Part shown: in pieces, positions 15,957 through 24,192 of the stretch | Position numbering within the stretch: position 1 is the stretch's first letter | How the letters are laid out: the number at the start of each line of letters is the position of its first letter | Assembly (NCBI GenBank): GCA_963715255.1 | Contig: CAVQRN010000005.1 | Location: 164,972-228,971, forward strand | Direction of reading: 5' to 3' | DNA: 64,000 nucleotides | From: JAHEEL01 sp963715255 | GTDB lineage: Bacteria; Actinomycetota; Acidimicrobiia; Spongiisociales; UBA5794 | Translations under genes and position numbers: made by a program | The notes under the pieces: model-generated | Told to the model about the DNA's origin: nothing | Seen by the model: the letters and a program-made list of their open reading frames with translations, nothing else | Databases searched by the model: none

Positions 15957-16460
15957 GTGGAAGCAGAGACCCTCAATGCAGTCACCTGGACGATCCCGAA
16001 CGTGCTCTGCCTCGTCGGCTCGCGCTCCGGTGACGAATGGAACGGGATGACCCAATCCTGGGTGACCCAGGTCTCGATGGAACCCGTCCTGATCGGGATC
16101 GCTGTTGATCGCAAAGCCGTCACCAACAGGCTCGTGAGAGCCGGTGAAGCGTTCTCCGTGAACCTCTGGGACCGTGAGGACACCCGCGTCTTCCGCTCGT
16201 TCTCCAAGCCTGCGGTGCGCGAGGGCTCGATGCTCAATGGACGCCCGGTTCGCGAAGGTGCCACCGGCGTGCCGATCTTCGAGGAGGCGGTCGCATGGCT
16301 CGAGTGTCGCTTGTGGCAGACGGTGGAATTCAAGACGCACGATCTCTTCCTCGGCGAAGTCGTTGACGCCGGCTTTCGCGCCGGAGGTCGAAACGTTCCG
16401 GTTGCACGGATGGAGGACACGCGGATGAAGTACGGTGGCGTTCGCCGTGGTGGACACTGA
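15957..16460 (+). CDS. flavin reductase-like FMN-binding protein
   Basis: A 167-residue member of the flavin reductase/RutF-like split-barrel family. Typical features are WNGMTQSWVTQVSMEPVLIGIAV (FMN-phosphate region), SFSVNL-type strand EAFSVNLWD, and a DHDLFLGEV-like element (THDLFLGEVVDAGF). I chose GTG 15,957 because GGAGAG lies five bases upstream. It probably reduces or carries FMN for an oxygenase that is not in the window. It is 11 bases from the following SDR gene, which suggests cotranscription. Confidence 0.78.
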   Translation: MEAETLNAVTWTIPNVLCLVGSRSGDEWNGMTQSWVTQVSMEPVLIGIAVDRKAVTNRLVRAGEAFSVNLWDREDTRVFRSFSKPAVREGSMLNGRPVREGATGVPIFEEAVAWLECRLWQTVEFKTHDLFLGEVVDAGFRAGGRNVPVARMEDTRMKYGGVRRGGH

Positions 16461-16471
16461 ACGGAGGACGC

Positions 16472-17239
16472 ATGGAGATTCGTTTCGACGAGCAGGTAGT
16501 CCTTGTGACCGGCGGGAGTCGAGGGATTGGTGAAGCACTCGCCGCCGAGTTCCTCGCATCGGGGGCTCGCGGAGTCGCCATCACGTCGCGCAGGGCCGAG
16601 AGTCTTGTGGCCACCGTCGAGCGCCTCGGAGAACCGGATCGACTTCTCCCGATCGAGGCTCGCGTCGATGATCCGGATGCCGCGGCTTCCGCCATCACGG
16701 CGGTGATCGGTCGCTTCGGCGCTTGTGACATTCTCGTCAACAACGCAGGGACGAATCCCGCTGCCGGGCCACTTGCCGACGTGGATCTTGGTGCGATCGA
16801 CAAGACCTGGGCGGTGAATCAGCGAGGGCCCCTGGTCTGGTCCCGCGAGGTGTGGCATCAGGCGATGCAGAAGTCGGGCGGTTCGATCGTGAACGTTTCG
16901 TCGGTCGGGGGGATGCAACCCGGTACCGCCCTCGGGGCCTACAACGTCTCGAAAGCCGCGCTCATCCATCTCACCCGTCAGTTGGCGTTCGAGATGGCCC
17001 CGCACGTTCGCGTCAACGCAGTGGCCCCTTCGGTGGTGCGCACGAGGCTGTCATCCATGCTCTGGGACGGGATGGAGGAACACACCGCCTCGCTTCATCC
17101 GCTCAAGCGGATCGGCGAACCGGCCGACGTGGCAGTCGCCGTAGCGTTTCTGGCATCCGAGGCGGCGTCATGGATCACCGGCGTCGTGTTGCCCGTGGAC
17201 GGTGGTGTTACGGGAGCGAGTCCGGTTCCTGGGATGTGA
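16472..17239 (+). CDS. short-chain dehydrogenase/reductase (classical SDR)
   Basis: A 255-residue classical SDR. The cofactor motif is TGGSRGIG at residues 13-20, NNAG sits near 90, and the catalytic serine and YNVSK (Y-x-x-x-K) follow with the N-S-Y-K arrangement. The C-terminal PVDGGVTG is typical. GGAGG precedes ATG 16,472. The protein uses NAD(H) or NADP(H) to oxidise or reduce an alcohol/ketone; an arginine just after the glycine motif (TSRRAES) suggests NADP(H). Its last 32 bases overlap the convergent DUF4032 gene. Confidence 0.85.
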   Translation: MEIRFDEQVVLVTGGSRGIGEALAAEFLASGARGVAITSRRAESLVATVERLGEPDRLLPIEARVDDPDAAASAITAVIGRFGACDILVNNAGTNPAAGPLADVDLGAIDKTWAVNQRGPLVWSREVWHQAMQKSGGSIVNVSSVGGMQPGTALGAYNVSKAALIHLTRQLAFEMAPHVRVNAVAPSVVRTRLSSMLWDGMEEHTASLHPLKRIGEPADVAVAVAFLASEAASWITGVVLPVDGGVTGASPVPGM

Positions 17240-18452
17240 TCGCAGGCTCGAATCCGGGCAGGCCGGCTTCGAGCCACTCCTCGAACGCAACTTCGCTTTC
17301 GATGTCTTTCCCGCGAGCCGATGCGACGGAGTATCGGAAGTTCAGGAAATCGCAGAAGCCCTGGATCGGGTCGATTTCCGGCTTGATCTCGGCGATCCGT
17401 CGCGTGAAGGGTTCGAATCGGTTGATTCTCCAGTGCATCGTGGCTACCGCCTTACCGGTGACGGATCCCTTTTCGCCCTTCTCGCCATGCTTCGCGTCGT
17501 GGTATCGGACGTCGCTGAGAACCTGCTGTGCCTGATTCTCAGCGGCGTCGATACCGGTCAACTCACGGAGCCGTTGCGAGTGGAACGTGCGCCCCCCGAC
17601 GCTCACCGAGATTCGGATCCGACTCGACGATCCGATCGGGATCACGTCGACGTCGTCGACGGCGAAGCCGAGGTCGTTCAAGCGACCGACTCGCTCGCGT
17701 ATACGGTATCGCTCATGTGGAGCGATGACGAGATCGGTCGTCAGTTCCCGCCAGAGAGCGACGTAGCGTTCCGTGATGTCGAAGCCGAGTTCCAGGTCCG
17801 CCGAATCGAGGTCGTAGCCTTGAGAAGCTGCGACATCGGCCATGTCCCCGGCGAGATTGATCTGCATGATCTCGATGTCCTCACGGCGCTGGCCATCACT
17901 CAGTATGTCGTACAACCGGGACGTCTCGGCATCGACCATGACGGCTTCGATCAAGCCTGCGTCATACCGGTAGAGAACGTTGGAAAGAGAGCAGTCGCCC
18001 CAAAAACAACCGGCGAGGTGGAGTTCAACGAGCAAACCGGCGAAGGCATCGAGCATCTGCGTGCGTCGGGCTCCGAAACCACGACCGGAGACCAGCTCGC
18101 GATAGGGGAACGCGTAGTCGACGAAGCGCGTGATGACGGCACCGGAGTACTCCTCGTGTGGGTCAGCCCACGGACGAATGACGAGTCCAGCGGGACGTCC
18201 GGATCGAGTTGTGCGCTCGGACAGGGTTCGTAGTGTCTCGAATTCATGAGTGGCCAAGCGCACCGGGAGTTCCTTGATGGCGTAGACACCCTCATCGAAT
18301 GCGACGAACACGACCGGGTGGCGGTGAATCCCGGTCGGCATATCGACGAGATGCGGGTCGTGCCAATCCGAGATTGGTAGATCCCACGGGAGATCGAGAA
18401 AGTCTGGATTCCCGGGGCGGATGTGGAGTTGCGGTATGGACATGTCGGTCAC
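17208..18452 (-). CDS. DUF4032 protein with kinase-like domain
   Basis: A 414-residue protein. Residues 45-200 resemble a lipopolysaccharide-kinase-like (Kdo/WaaP) fold: VYAIKELP supplies the possible ATP-binding lysine, LVELHLAGCFWGDCSLSNVLYR looks like a catalytic loop (D near 166), and AVMVDAETSRLYD is a DFG-like metal site. The C-terminal half, from about 230, is the DUF4032 domain (GRLNDLGFAVDDVDVIPIG, KHGEKGEKGSVTGKAVA). The substrate is unknown. ATG 18,452 and ATG 18,443 are both in frame. It converges on, and overlaps, the SDR gene, and is divergent from the DUF971 gene. Confidence 0.78.
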   Translation of the reverse strand: MTDMSIPQLHIRPGNPDFLDLPWDLPISDWHDPHLVDMPTGIHRHPVVFVAFDEGVYAIKELPVRLATHEFETLRTLSERTTRSGRPAGLVIRPWADPHEEYSGAVITRFVDYAFPYRELVSGRGFGARRTQMLDAFAGLLVELHLAGCFWGDCSLSNVLYRYDAGLIEAVMVDAETSRLYDILSDGQRREDIEIMQINLAGDMADVAASQGYDLDSADLELGFDITERYVALWRELTTDLVIAPHERYRIRERVGRLNDLGFAVDDVDVIPIGSSSRIRISVSVGGRTFHSQRLRELTGIDAAENQAQQVLSDVRYHDAKHGEKGEKGSVTGKAVATMHWRINRFEPFTRRIAEIKPEIDPIQGFCDFLNFRYSVASARGKDIESEVAFEEWLEAGLPGFEPAITSQEPDSLP

Positions 18453-18478
18453 GATAGAGGGCTACTACGGTTTCGACC

Positions 18479-18766
18479 ATGGATCACGAACCGGAACGGG
18501 TCAGTGTCGACGCAAACTCGGTGACGATCACGTGGACGGATGGCATCTCAACGATGATTCCGAGCGATCGGCTGCGTGCATCGTGTCCGTGTGCCGAGTG
18601 CCGGGAGCATGCAGCGAAGGCACCGTCGATGATCCAGATCGGCAACCACTCGTCGATCGTCGATGCGCACCTGATCGGCGGTTACGCCGTGCGCTTCACG
18701 TTCGCCGACGGACACGCCGATGGACTCTATCCGTATTGGACCCTCCGCCAACTGGGGGATGCCTAG
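18479..18766 (+). CDS. DUF971 domain protein
   Basis: A 95-residue single-domain DUF971 protein (the small N-terminal domain of gamma-butyrobetaine hydroxylase-like enzymes). It shows the fold's Cys pair in LRASCPCAECREH and the ending LYPYWTLRQLG. Stand-alone members are often metal-linked, but the function is not established. It is divergent from the DUF4032 gene, with only 26 bases between the starts. Confidence 0.82.
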   Translation: MDHEPERVSVDANSVTITWTDGISTMIPSDRLRASCPCAECREHAAKAPSMIQIGNHSSIVDAHLIGGYAVRFTFADGHADGLYPYWTLRQLGDA

Positions 18767-19201
18767 GCCGTGGCCGTCTCACGGCGGTGTACTCGGCGTT
18801 CGCTCGCGGGGTCGGGGAGCACGCGCACACGCGGTATATCGGTGTTCCATTCGACGGACCCACCGCGGTCCCTTGTCGCGAAACGGGCCGGAGTGGCAAC
18901 CCTCATGGGCAAGTTGAGACTTCGCGGAATCCTTCAACGGATGGGGTTGGCGGCCGAACCTTCAATGTTGAGTTGAGGGGTTGGTGAACTACAAAATCGT
19001 CTTACGCACGCCCTGGTGTGTAAGAAGTCGGGCGACGCCATTACTTCAGCGGAGGGGTAGAACCGGGGTTCGGGCGCGGCGGTGGACGGGGAACATGATG
19101 GTTGTTGTCGGTTGAGGGAGCGGGTCGGCTGCGCGCACCGCGTCGGGTGGCTCAGATCCCTTCGCCCGATCTCCCTCCACATCTACGCCGAGTGTGCCTT
19201 C
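18767..19201. other. 435-bp region without a supported gene
   Basis: No frame in this stretch looks like a protein. It contains a hairpin at 19,001-19,024 (CTTACGCAC paired with GTGTGTAAG, one wobble, loop GCCCTG). A following T run is lacking, so it is not a standard terminator. It lies downstream of both DUF971 (+) and the DUF411 gene (-), and may be their shared 3' region. Confidence 0.5.
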
Positions 19202-19693
19202 TCAGTAGTCGAACGGTTCGATCGATCCGTCGTGGTTGATGAGCACGACGGGTTGGGTATTCCACGTCTCCTCGTTGCCACCCATGCCGGGAGCGTCGGC
19301 TGGCATCCCCGCAAGTGCGATGCCCACTGCTGCTGGTTGCTCGTCGAGCAAGGCAACCAAGGCACGCACGGGGACGTGACCTTCGACAACGTAGCCGTCG
19401 ACGAGTGCCGTGTGACACGAGCTTGCTTCAACCGGGACACCAACTTCTGCCTTGAATGCCGCGAGGTTCGGCTCCTCCAACTGGTCGACTTCCGCTCCGT
19501 TCTCCTGCAGGTACCCGACCCACTGTGAACAGCATCCTCAGCCGGGCGCTTCGTGGACCTCGATGCGGAGTCCCACGAGGTCACCGGGGGCCGGAGCAGA
19601 TCGCGGGGGTGACGACTGGAGTCCGCTGCAGCCGCTGCCGATCGCAAGGAGGACCAGCAGCAGGGCGAGACCGGTTCCGGTCCGGATCCTCAT
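19202..19693 (-). CDS. DUF411 (CopG-like) lipoprotein, candidate selenoprotein with in-frame TGA
   Basis: From ATG 19,693 (GGGGGA upstream) to the TGA at 19,202-19,204 the frame is continuous except for TGA at codon 52 (19,538-19,540). The N-terminus is a lipoprotein-type signal (LALLLVLLAIGSGC). After it comes RIEVHEAPG-[TGA]-GCCSQW, then ASSCHTALVDGYVVEGHVP, LLDEQPAAVGIALAGMPADA and the C-terminus: the complete DUF411 domain, 163 residues in all. The TGA falls exactly on the first cysteine of the family's CxCC metal-binding motif. DUF411 includes CopG, a periplasmic copper-resistance protein whose CxCC holds a copper cluster. The simplest reading that fits the position is selenocysteine; a hairpin consistent with a bacterial SECIS follows. 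Without readthrough only a 51-residue peptide would form. Sec machinery genes are not in the window, so this remains inference. Confidence 0.7.
19497..19532 (-). promoter_or_regulatory. candidate bacterial SECIS hairpin
   Basis: Counting from the base after the TGA, bases 6-11 (CUGUUC) pair with 36-41 (GAACGG). An inner helix 15-20 (GUGGGU) pairs with 26-31 (ACCUGC, two wobbles). This leaves an apical loop CGGGU at bases 21-25. An exposed GG/GU in a small apical loop about 16-37 bases after UGA is the usual bacterial SECIS layout read by SelB. Hand-folded only; stability was not computed. Confidence 0.45.
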
Positions 19694-20293
19694 ACAATCC
19701 CCCACATCTCGGGTGCTGCCGGGGCGGCGAGCACCAACGGTCGGTTGCTATGCATAGACATTCGGCTACCTCCGCCGCAACCGTAGAGGGGACAGCCTCC
19801 GACCCGGTAGGGTCATAATGCTCCTAAATCGTTGATAGACGATGATACCCCGGAGATCACGAAACCGATTCGAGGAGTTGATGTTTGATCGCTGTCCCTG
19901 GACGTCATGACAAGGTGGCTGTTTCGGAGGCGCGACGCGATGTCGATCGCGTGGCCAACCTCGCCGATATCCTCACCAATGCGCGGCACACCGACCGAGT
20001 CTTCGCACGCTCTCGTCTCTCGGCGCCGTTCGCGCTGTGCCCTTTCGCCCTGCGGGTCGACGCCCTGCTGGTGGAGGTCGAATCCGGGGCGTAGAGTTGG
20101 TGTGGCCACAGAGCGAGGGTGTGGAGGTGCCCCTGAGGTCGTAGGGGACCGTCGTCGGCAGGAGTACTTCATGCCGATACCGGTTTCCATGAAGCAGACT
20201 GAATTCGGGTTCCAGATGTGGACCCATGATCGAATCGAAGAGAACCGATTCACGCCGTGAGGACTGGGGCATAGGCTGCCCGGTATTGGAGAC
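19694..20293. other. 600-bp gene-poor stretch
   Basis: Only one weak candidate is seen: a 69-codon frame from TTG 19,885 to 20,094 (LIAVPGRHDKVAVSEARRDV at its start), with third-position GC lower than nearby genes and no family. A separate ATG at 19,881 has an excellent AGGAG but opens only nine codons. The DUF411 promoter should lie in 19,694-19,800. Nothing else recognisable was found. Confidence 0.45.
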
Positions 20294-20896
20294 ATGGACG
20301 ATTCATCCCGCGATGACGACTTGGGTCAGTTCTCGTTCGAGCATCGCGTCCGTCGCCTCGGCGCCCGTAGCGCTCCTCCGAAACCTCCGCCGCCCAAACG
20401 TCACTTCGCTCGGGACCTCGTCCTCATTGGAGGCATCATCGGAGTGATGCTGCTGCTGGTGCCGTTCGCAGACGTGGCAACGGCAGAGTACCCGGAGGCG
20501 CGGGCGCTGGCAGATCGCCTGAATGCTGCGTACCAGTCCGTGTGGCAGGGCGATGCCTCACTCGAGGCTGCCGCTATCGCGGACGGCCTACGCGTGTACG
20601 AGTTCCCGGTTGAGGATCGAACGATATCGGTCTTGACCCACCCTCAGCCGACCGCAGACGGCACGTGCTACGGACTGCGGACGGGTGGTGGTCTCGCCAC
20701 GGATGCCGTGAGATTCGCTCCGACGGACGGTTGCGTGCCCCTGGGGCGATCGGCCTTCGAGTCGGTCGGCGCGTGGGGGGACGTCCTCCCGAGCGAGCGG
20801 ATGACCACGGTGTGGTTCGTCCCCGCGCTGCTCGTCCTCATCGGCTGCGTCCTGGCACTCACGACGAACATCGTTGTGAAACTCTTGTCCAAATGA
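20294..20896 (+). CDS. hypothetical two-helix membrane protein
   Basis: A 200-residue protein starting at ATG 20,294. A ~40-residue basic, proline-rich cytosolic tail (PPKPPPPKRH) is followed by a membrane helix at about 48-65 (LVLIGGIIGVMLLLVPF). A ~110-residue external domain with two cysteines follows (TCYGLRTGG, DGCVPLG; a possible disulfide). A second helix lies near the C-terminus (VWFVPALLVLIGCVLALTTNIVV). I do not recognise the family. It stands alone, next to the gene-poor region around the DUF411 gene. Confidence 0.65.
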   Translation: MDDSSRDDDLGQFSFEHRVRRLGARSAPPKPPPPKRHFARDLVLIGGIIGVMLLLVPFADVATAEYPEARALADRLNAAYQSVWQGDASLEAAAIADGLRVYEFPVEDRTISVLTHPQPTADGTCYGLRTGGGLATDAVRFAPTDGCVPLGRSAFESVGAWGDVLPSERMTTVWFVPALLVLIGCVLALTTNIVVKLLSK

Positions 20897-21151
20897 GCCG
20901 AGGGACGCAGGAGTTGCGGATGGATGGAGGTGTGCTGACGTTCGGACGAAAGCATCGCGACCACTGGGGGACGGGTGACGACCCGGGAGGAGGTCGGTCC
21001 AATTGAAGCCTTTCCTCGCGCGACGAGGCCCGCTGCTCCACAGGCGGAGGGCTGCGGCAGCCGTTCCTTTGCGACCGGCGACGACGAATTGGCGGCCGGG
21101 TTCAAGGTCGCCCAGGGAGGGTGCGATCGATGAAGGTCGAGGAGGAAGGCG

Positions 21152-21346
21152 ATGAGTGACACGATCAGTGTGCGAGATCACAGCCAGCCCTGCGAACACG
21201 GCTCGCTTTGGCCCCACTGGATCGAACTTGCAAAGGCCAAGTGGTGGCAGGAGCCAGAGTGTCTCGGCGGCAGGGAGATGACCCTGCGGCGGATTCGCGA
21301 TGGTGTGTGGGTGGAGGTCGCCGAGGACGGTGATGGGAGTAGTTGA
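21152..21346 (+). CDS. small hypothetical protein
   Basis: A 64-residue frame with a strong ribosome binding site (GAGGAAGG, two bases before ATG 21,152, or GGAGG a little further up). It contains a compact Cys/His set, CEHGSLWPHW and PECLGG, that could bind one metal ion. An acidic tail ends it. No family is recognised. It may be a degraded remnant, since the 255 bases upstream carry no gene. Confidence 0.4.
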   Translation: MSDTISVRDHSQPCEHGSLWPHWIELAKAKWWQEPECLGGREMTLRRIRDGVWVEVAEDGDGSS

Positions 21347-21527
21347 TCCGCGCTCTTCCACCGCGCGTCACCTGCTTCACATCGAGTGATACGGGTTCCA
21401 CGACCGGTCGCGCCCGCTTGAAGCGGGGTCGCCCGAGTCTGCGACGACGGTAGACGGGGGAAGTGATCGTCGACGTGGACGCCCCTACCCGAGGACGTCG
21501 ATCCGGCGATTCCCGGCCACCCGAGAT

Positions 21528-22295
21528 CTACTCCGAGGCTGCTCGGACCACTGCTGCTGCCCGTTCCGGGTCGACCGGATTCGTGGCAACCCCGCCGATT
21601 TTCGTATCCGAACCGACGATCGCGCCGTAGCCGATGGCGAGGATGTCGCGGATTGTCGCAGCGGTGGCTCCCGATCCGACGAAGACCGGGAGGTGGGATC
21701 GGTTGGCCACGGTCGCGAGATCGTCGAGGCTCGTCGCTGCTCCGGTGCCGGCGCCCGATACGATCACGGCATCGGCCCCGGCACGCTCGACGAGGTCGTT
21801 GGTCGCGTCAATGAGTGTCAACCCGGCGGGAGGCGTCGCGTGCTTCACAAACACGTCGGCCATGATGGCCGTTTCGGGACACAGCTCCCGTCTCGCCCGG
21901 GCGATCAGCGCTGCTGCGCCCACGATGGGACCCTGGTCGGTGTACATCGTGCCCGACAGGACATTGATCCGGATGAACTGCGCTCCGGTGGCAGCGGCGA
22001 CGGCGAGTGCGCCGAGGCCGTCATTCCGCAGAACGTTGACCCCGGTGGGTAGCCCGGCGGTCGCGACTTCAGCGACGGCGCGTGTCATCGCTGCGATCGT
22101 CACCTTTGGGACATCGTCGGTGAAGAACGGCGCGTCGCCGAAGTTCTCGACCATGATCCCATCGAATCCGGCGGCTGCGATTGCCAGTGCATCGGAGCGG
22201 GCACGGTCGAGGACGGCATCCATCGAACCGCCGTAGCCGGGTGCGCCCGGGAGGGGATCGAGGTGGACCATGCCGACGAGGCGGGGGAGCGGCAC
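21528..22295 (-). CDS. BtpA/SgcQ family TIM-barrel protein
   Basis: A 255-residue protein of the BtpA family: LVGMVHLDPLPGAPGYGG at the N-terminus, GFDGIMVENFGDAPF, RINVLSGTMYTDQGPIVG, and PVFVGSGATAATIRDIL near the C-terminus, all typical phosphate-binding barrel elements. BtpA is named for a role in cyanobacterial photosystem I stability, but bacterial members are widespread and the reaction is not settled. It starts at GTG 22,295, three bases after the stop of the TIGR03084 gene, so it is the last gene of a three-gene reverse operon. Confidence 0.83.
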   Translation of the reverse strand: MPLPRLVGMVHLDPLPGAPGYGGSMDAVLDRARSDALAIAAAGFDGIMVENFGDAPFFTDDVPKVTIAAMTRAVAEVATAGLPTGVNVLRNDGLGALAVAAATGAQFIRINVLSGTMYTDQGPIVGAAALIARARRELCPETAIMADVFVKHATPPAGLTLIDATNDLVERAGADAVIVSGAGTGAATSLDDLATVANRSHLPVFVGSGATAATIRDILAIGYGAIVGSDTKIGGVATNPVDPERAAAVVRAASE

Positions 22296-22298
22296 TGG

Positions 22299-23081
22299 CT
22301 AGTAGACCCGGGCGATCTCGAGGGCGCGCTCGGCCGATTCGCCGACAGCCTTCAGCCCCGTATCGGATGCGTTCTGACGCTGCACGACGACCCGACACCA
22401 ATCGCCGGCCATCCCCCGGATGACCTGGTCGGTGTCCTCAGGGCCGAAGCGCCATGCGGTGTACTTCGGACCCATCAGTTCGACGCGGATCCCCTGCTTG
22501 GGGAACGTCTCTCCGGCTTCTTTGAACGAAAATGGGAGGCTCTTGTGCCCGAGCCACGCGATGTGGCGGAGCCGTGGTGTGTCGGCCAACGCATCCTCTT
22601 CGTCCTCTTCGAGTTCGTCTTCTGGGAGCGGCGTGATCCGCTCAAGGATGGCTACCTTGATGTCGAGACCATGTGCCCAGGTCTCCATGAGGCGCATCGT
22701 GGCGAAGCTCTTCGCGCTCATGTCGCCATAGATCCATGGAATGCGGTCCGTCGCGACCATACGAGAGAGGGCGTCGACGACATCGGCGCGTCCGTGGCGC
22801 CACCACTCGATGACTTCCTGGTGCCGTTGGCCTACCCCTTCGGCGGGACCCTTGGCGGTCCACTCATCGAGGTCCGTGATCTTCTCCGCATCGATGCGCG
22901 CCTGGCCCTCGGCGATGACTTCGGCGGCGAACCCCTCCACATGGGCGAGATGACTCACCTGGTCCTGGATCGTCCATCCGACGGCCGGCGTGTTCCACTT
23001 CCACTCGCGTGTCGACAGGCTCTGGAGGAACTGGTCCAGTTGCTGCTCTTCCGCGACGAGGTCTGAAAGGATTTCCCTCAT
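22299..23081 (-). CDS. TIGR03084 family DinB-like metal-binding protein
   Basis: A 260-residue protein of the TIGR03084 group in the DinB/maleylpyruvate isomerase-like superfamily. Features are WNTPAVGWTIQDQVSHLAH (first helix pair with the metal-binding His), a central WWRHGRADVV, and MRLMETWAHGLDIKVAI (second His). A DELEEDEEDAL acidic stretch lies mid-protein. These proteins form four-helix bundles that often use mycothiol or another thiol; activity is unknown. ATG 23,081 lies 11 bases after the LOG gene stop, without a clear ribosome site, so coupling is likely. Confidence 0.78.
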   Translation of the reverse strand: MREILSDLVAEEQQLDQFLQSLSTREWKWNTPAVGWTIQDQVSHLAHVEGFAAEVIAEGQARIDAEKITDLDEWTAKGPAEGVGQRHQEVIEWWRHGRADVVDALSRMVATDRIPWIYGDMSAKSFATMRLMETWAHGLDIKVAILERITPLPEDELEEDEEDALADTPRLRHIAWLGHKSLPFSFKEAGETFPKQGIRVELMGPKYTAWRFGPEDTDQVIRGMAGDWCRVVVQRQNASDTGLKAVGESAERALEIARVY

Positions 23082-23092
23082 GACGAAAGATT

Positions 23093-24166
23093 CTACAACT
23101 GTTGCGGTTCCTTCGGTTCTCGCAGAACCGGCCGATCCATCCCATTGAGATGGTCTATCAGGCATCGAAGGCGCCCGAGATGCCGCCGGTCGAACCGGAA
23201 CCGAAGTCTCGGAAGATCGACCAGATCATCCGTCGCGATCTCGGCCTGCGTGGCTCCGACCTTCACGATTCGGCCGGTTCGGACGATGTCGGCGAACTGA
23301 TCGTTGAGCTCTTCGACCAGCGCATCGCTTGGCTCAATACTGAGCCGCAGAATGAGGTCGCCGTCGACGTACCGCTGCGAGTGGTACACGGCGTAGAACG
23401 AGCGGATCTCGTCGATCGCCTCGTCGAGGTCGCTGGTCACGGTGAACAGGTTCAGGTCGTCGGATGCGATCAACCCCTGTTCGACGAGTGTGTCGACGAG
23501 ACGGACCCACGGATCCCAGTATCCGGTCCCCGGTGCCTCCAACATGACGACGGGGTGTACATCGGACTTGCCGGTCTGGATCAGAGTCAGGAGTTCGAAT
23601 GCCTCGTCGAGGGTGCCGAACCCGCCGGGGAACAGAACGAAAGCATCGGACTCCTTGACGAAGGTGAGCTTGCGGGTGAAGAAGTACTTGTAGTTGATGA
23701 GGCGGCTCTCGTGGACCCACGGATTCGCACTGGCTTCGAACGGGAGCCGTACGTTGACGCCGAACGAGTAGTCGCTGCCTGCGCCGCGGTTGCCGGCCTC
23801 CATGATCCCCGGTCCGGCGCCCGTAACGACCATCCAGCGGTGCCGGTCGACCATACGTCTGGCGAATTCGGCCGCCAGTTCGTAGTTGGGATCATGGGAT
23901 TCGACTCGCGCCGATCCGTACATCGTGACCTTGCGAACCTCCCGGTAGCGCCGGAAGATGAGGAAGGAGTATCGGAGCTCCTTGAGCGTGTGGTTCATGA
24001 GCTTCACGTCGCCACGGTCGGTACCATCGCGGAGCAGCTTCAGCGAGGTCACGATCAACTCTCGGACGAGGTCAGCGTTGTCGCCGCCACCTTGAGCCGT
24101 TGCTCCGTCGACGAGGGCATCCACGGCCGCGTCAAGCTCTTCATCGCCGAGTTCATACGATCGCAT
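23093..24166 (-). CDS. LOG family protein (lysine-decarboxylase-like fold)
   Basis: A 357-residue protein with both LOG/TIGR00725-like signatures: VVTGAGPGIMEAGNRGA and LFPGGFGTLDEAFE. Cytokinin-activating LOG proteins hydrolyse nucleoside 5'-monophosphates to base plus ribose phosphate. This longer bacterial form has ~100 extra N-terminal residues and a ~120-residue C-terminal extension, so the substrate may differ (nucleotide 5'-monophosphate nucleosidase, PpnN-like). It is first in the reverse operon LOG, TIGR03084, BtpA, and divergent from the HAD gene with 26 bases between starts. Confidence 0.82.
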   Translation of the reverse strand: MRSYELGDEELDAAVDALVDGATAQGGGDNADLVRELIVTSLKLLRDGTDRGDVKLMNHTLKELRYSFLIFRRYREVRKVTMYGSARVESHDPNYELAAEFARRMVDRHRWMVVTGAGPGIMEAGNRGAGSDYSFGVNVRLPFEASANPWVHESRLINYKYFFTRKLTFVKESDAFVLFPGGFGTLDEAFELLTLIQTGKSDVHPVVMLEAPGTGYWDPWVRLVDTLVEQGLIASDDLNLFTVTSDLDEAIDEIRSFYAVYHSQRYVDGDLILRLSIEPSDALVEELNDQFADIVRTGRIVKVGATQAEIATDDLVDLPRLRFRFDRRHLGRLRCLIDHLNGMDRPVLREPKEPQQL

Positions 24167-24192
24167 CGGGGGTCAACCTAACCTGCTGGATC

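Noticed and set aside
18770..18976. Small forward frames after DUF971
   Set aside because: Arginine/serine-rich translations typical of non-coding GC-rich DNA and no ribosome site or motif.
18999..19201. tmRNA or other structured RNA gene
   Set aside because: No tRNA-like ends or tag sequence could be found, only one simple hairpin.
19202..19480. 92-residue gene starting at MEEPNLAAF within the DUF411 domain
   Set aside because: The family domain clearly extends upstream through the TGA to a lipoprotein signal; the short version would lack the metal motif and has no ribosome binding site.
19885..20094. 69-codon frame with TTG start
   Set aside because: Weak composition, no homologous motif and a better ribosome site belongs to a different frame; mentioned only in the gap entry.
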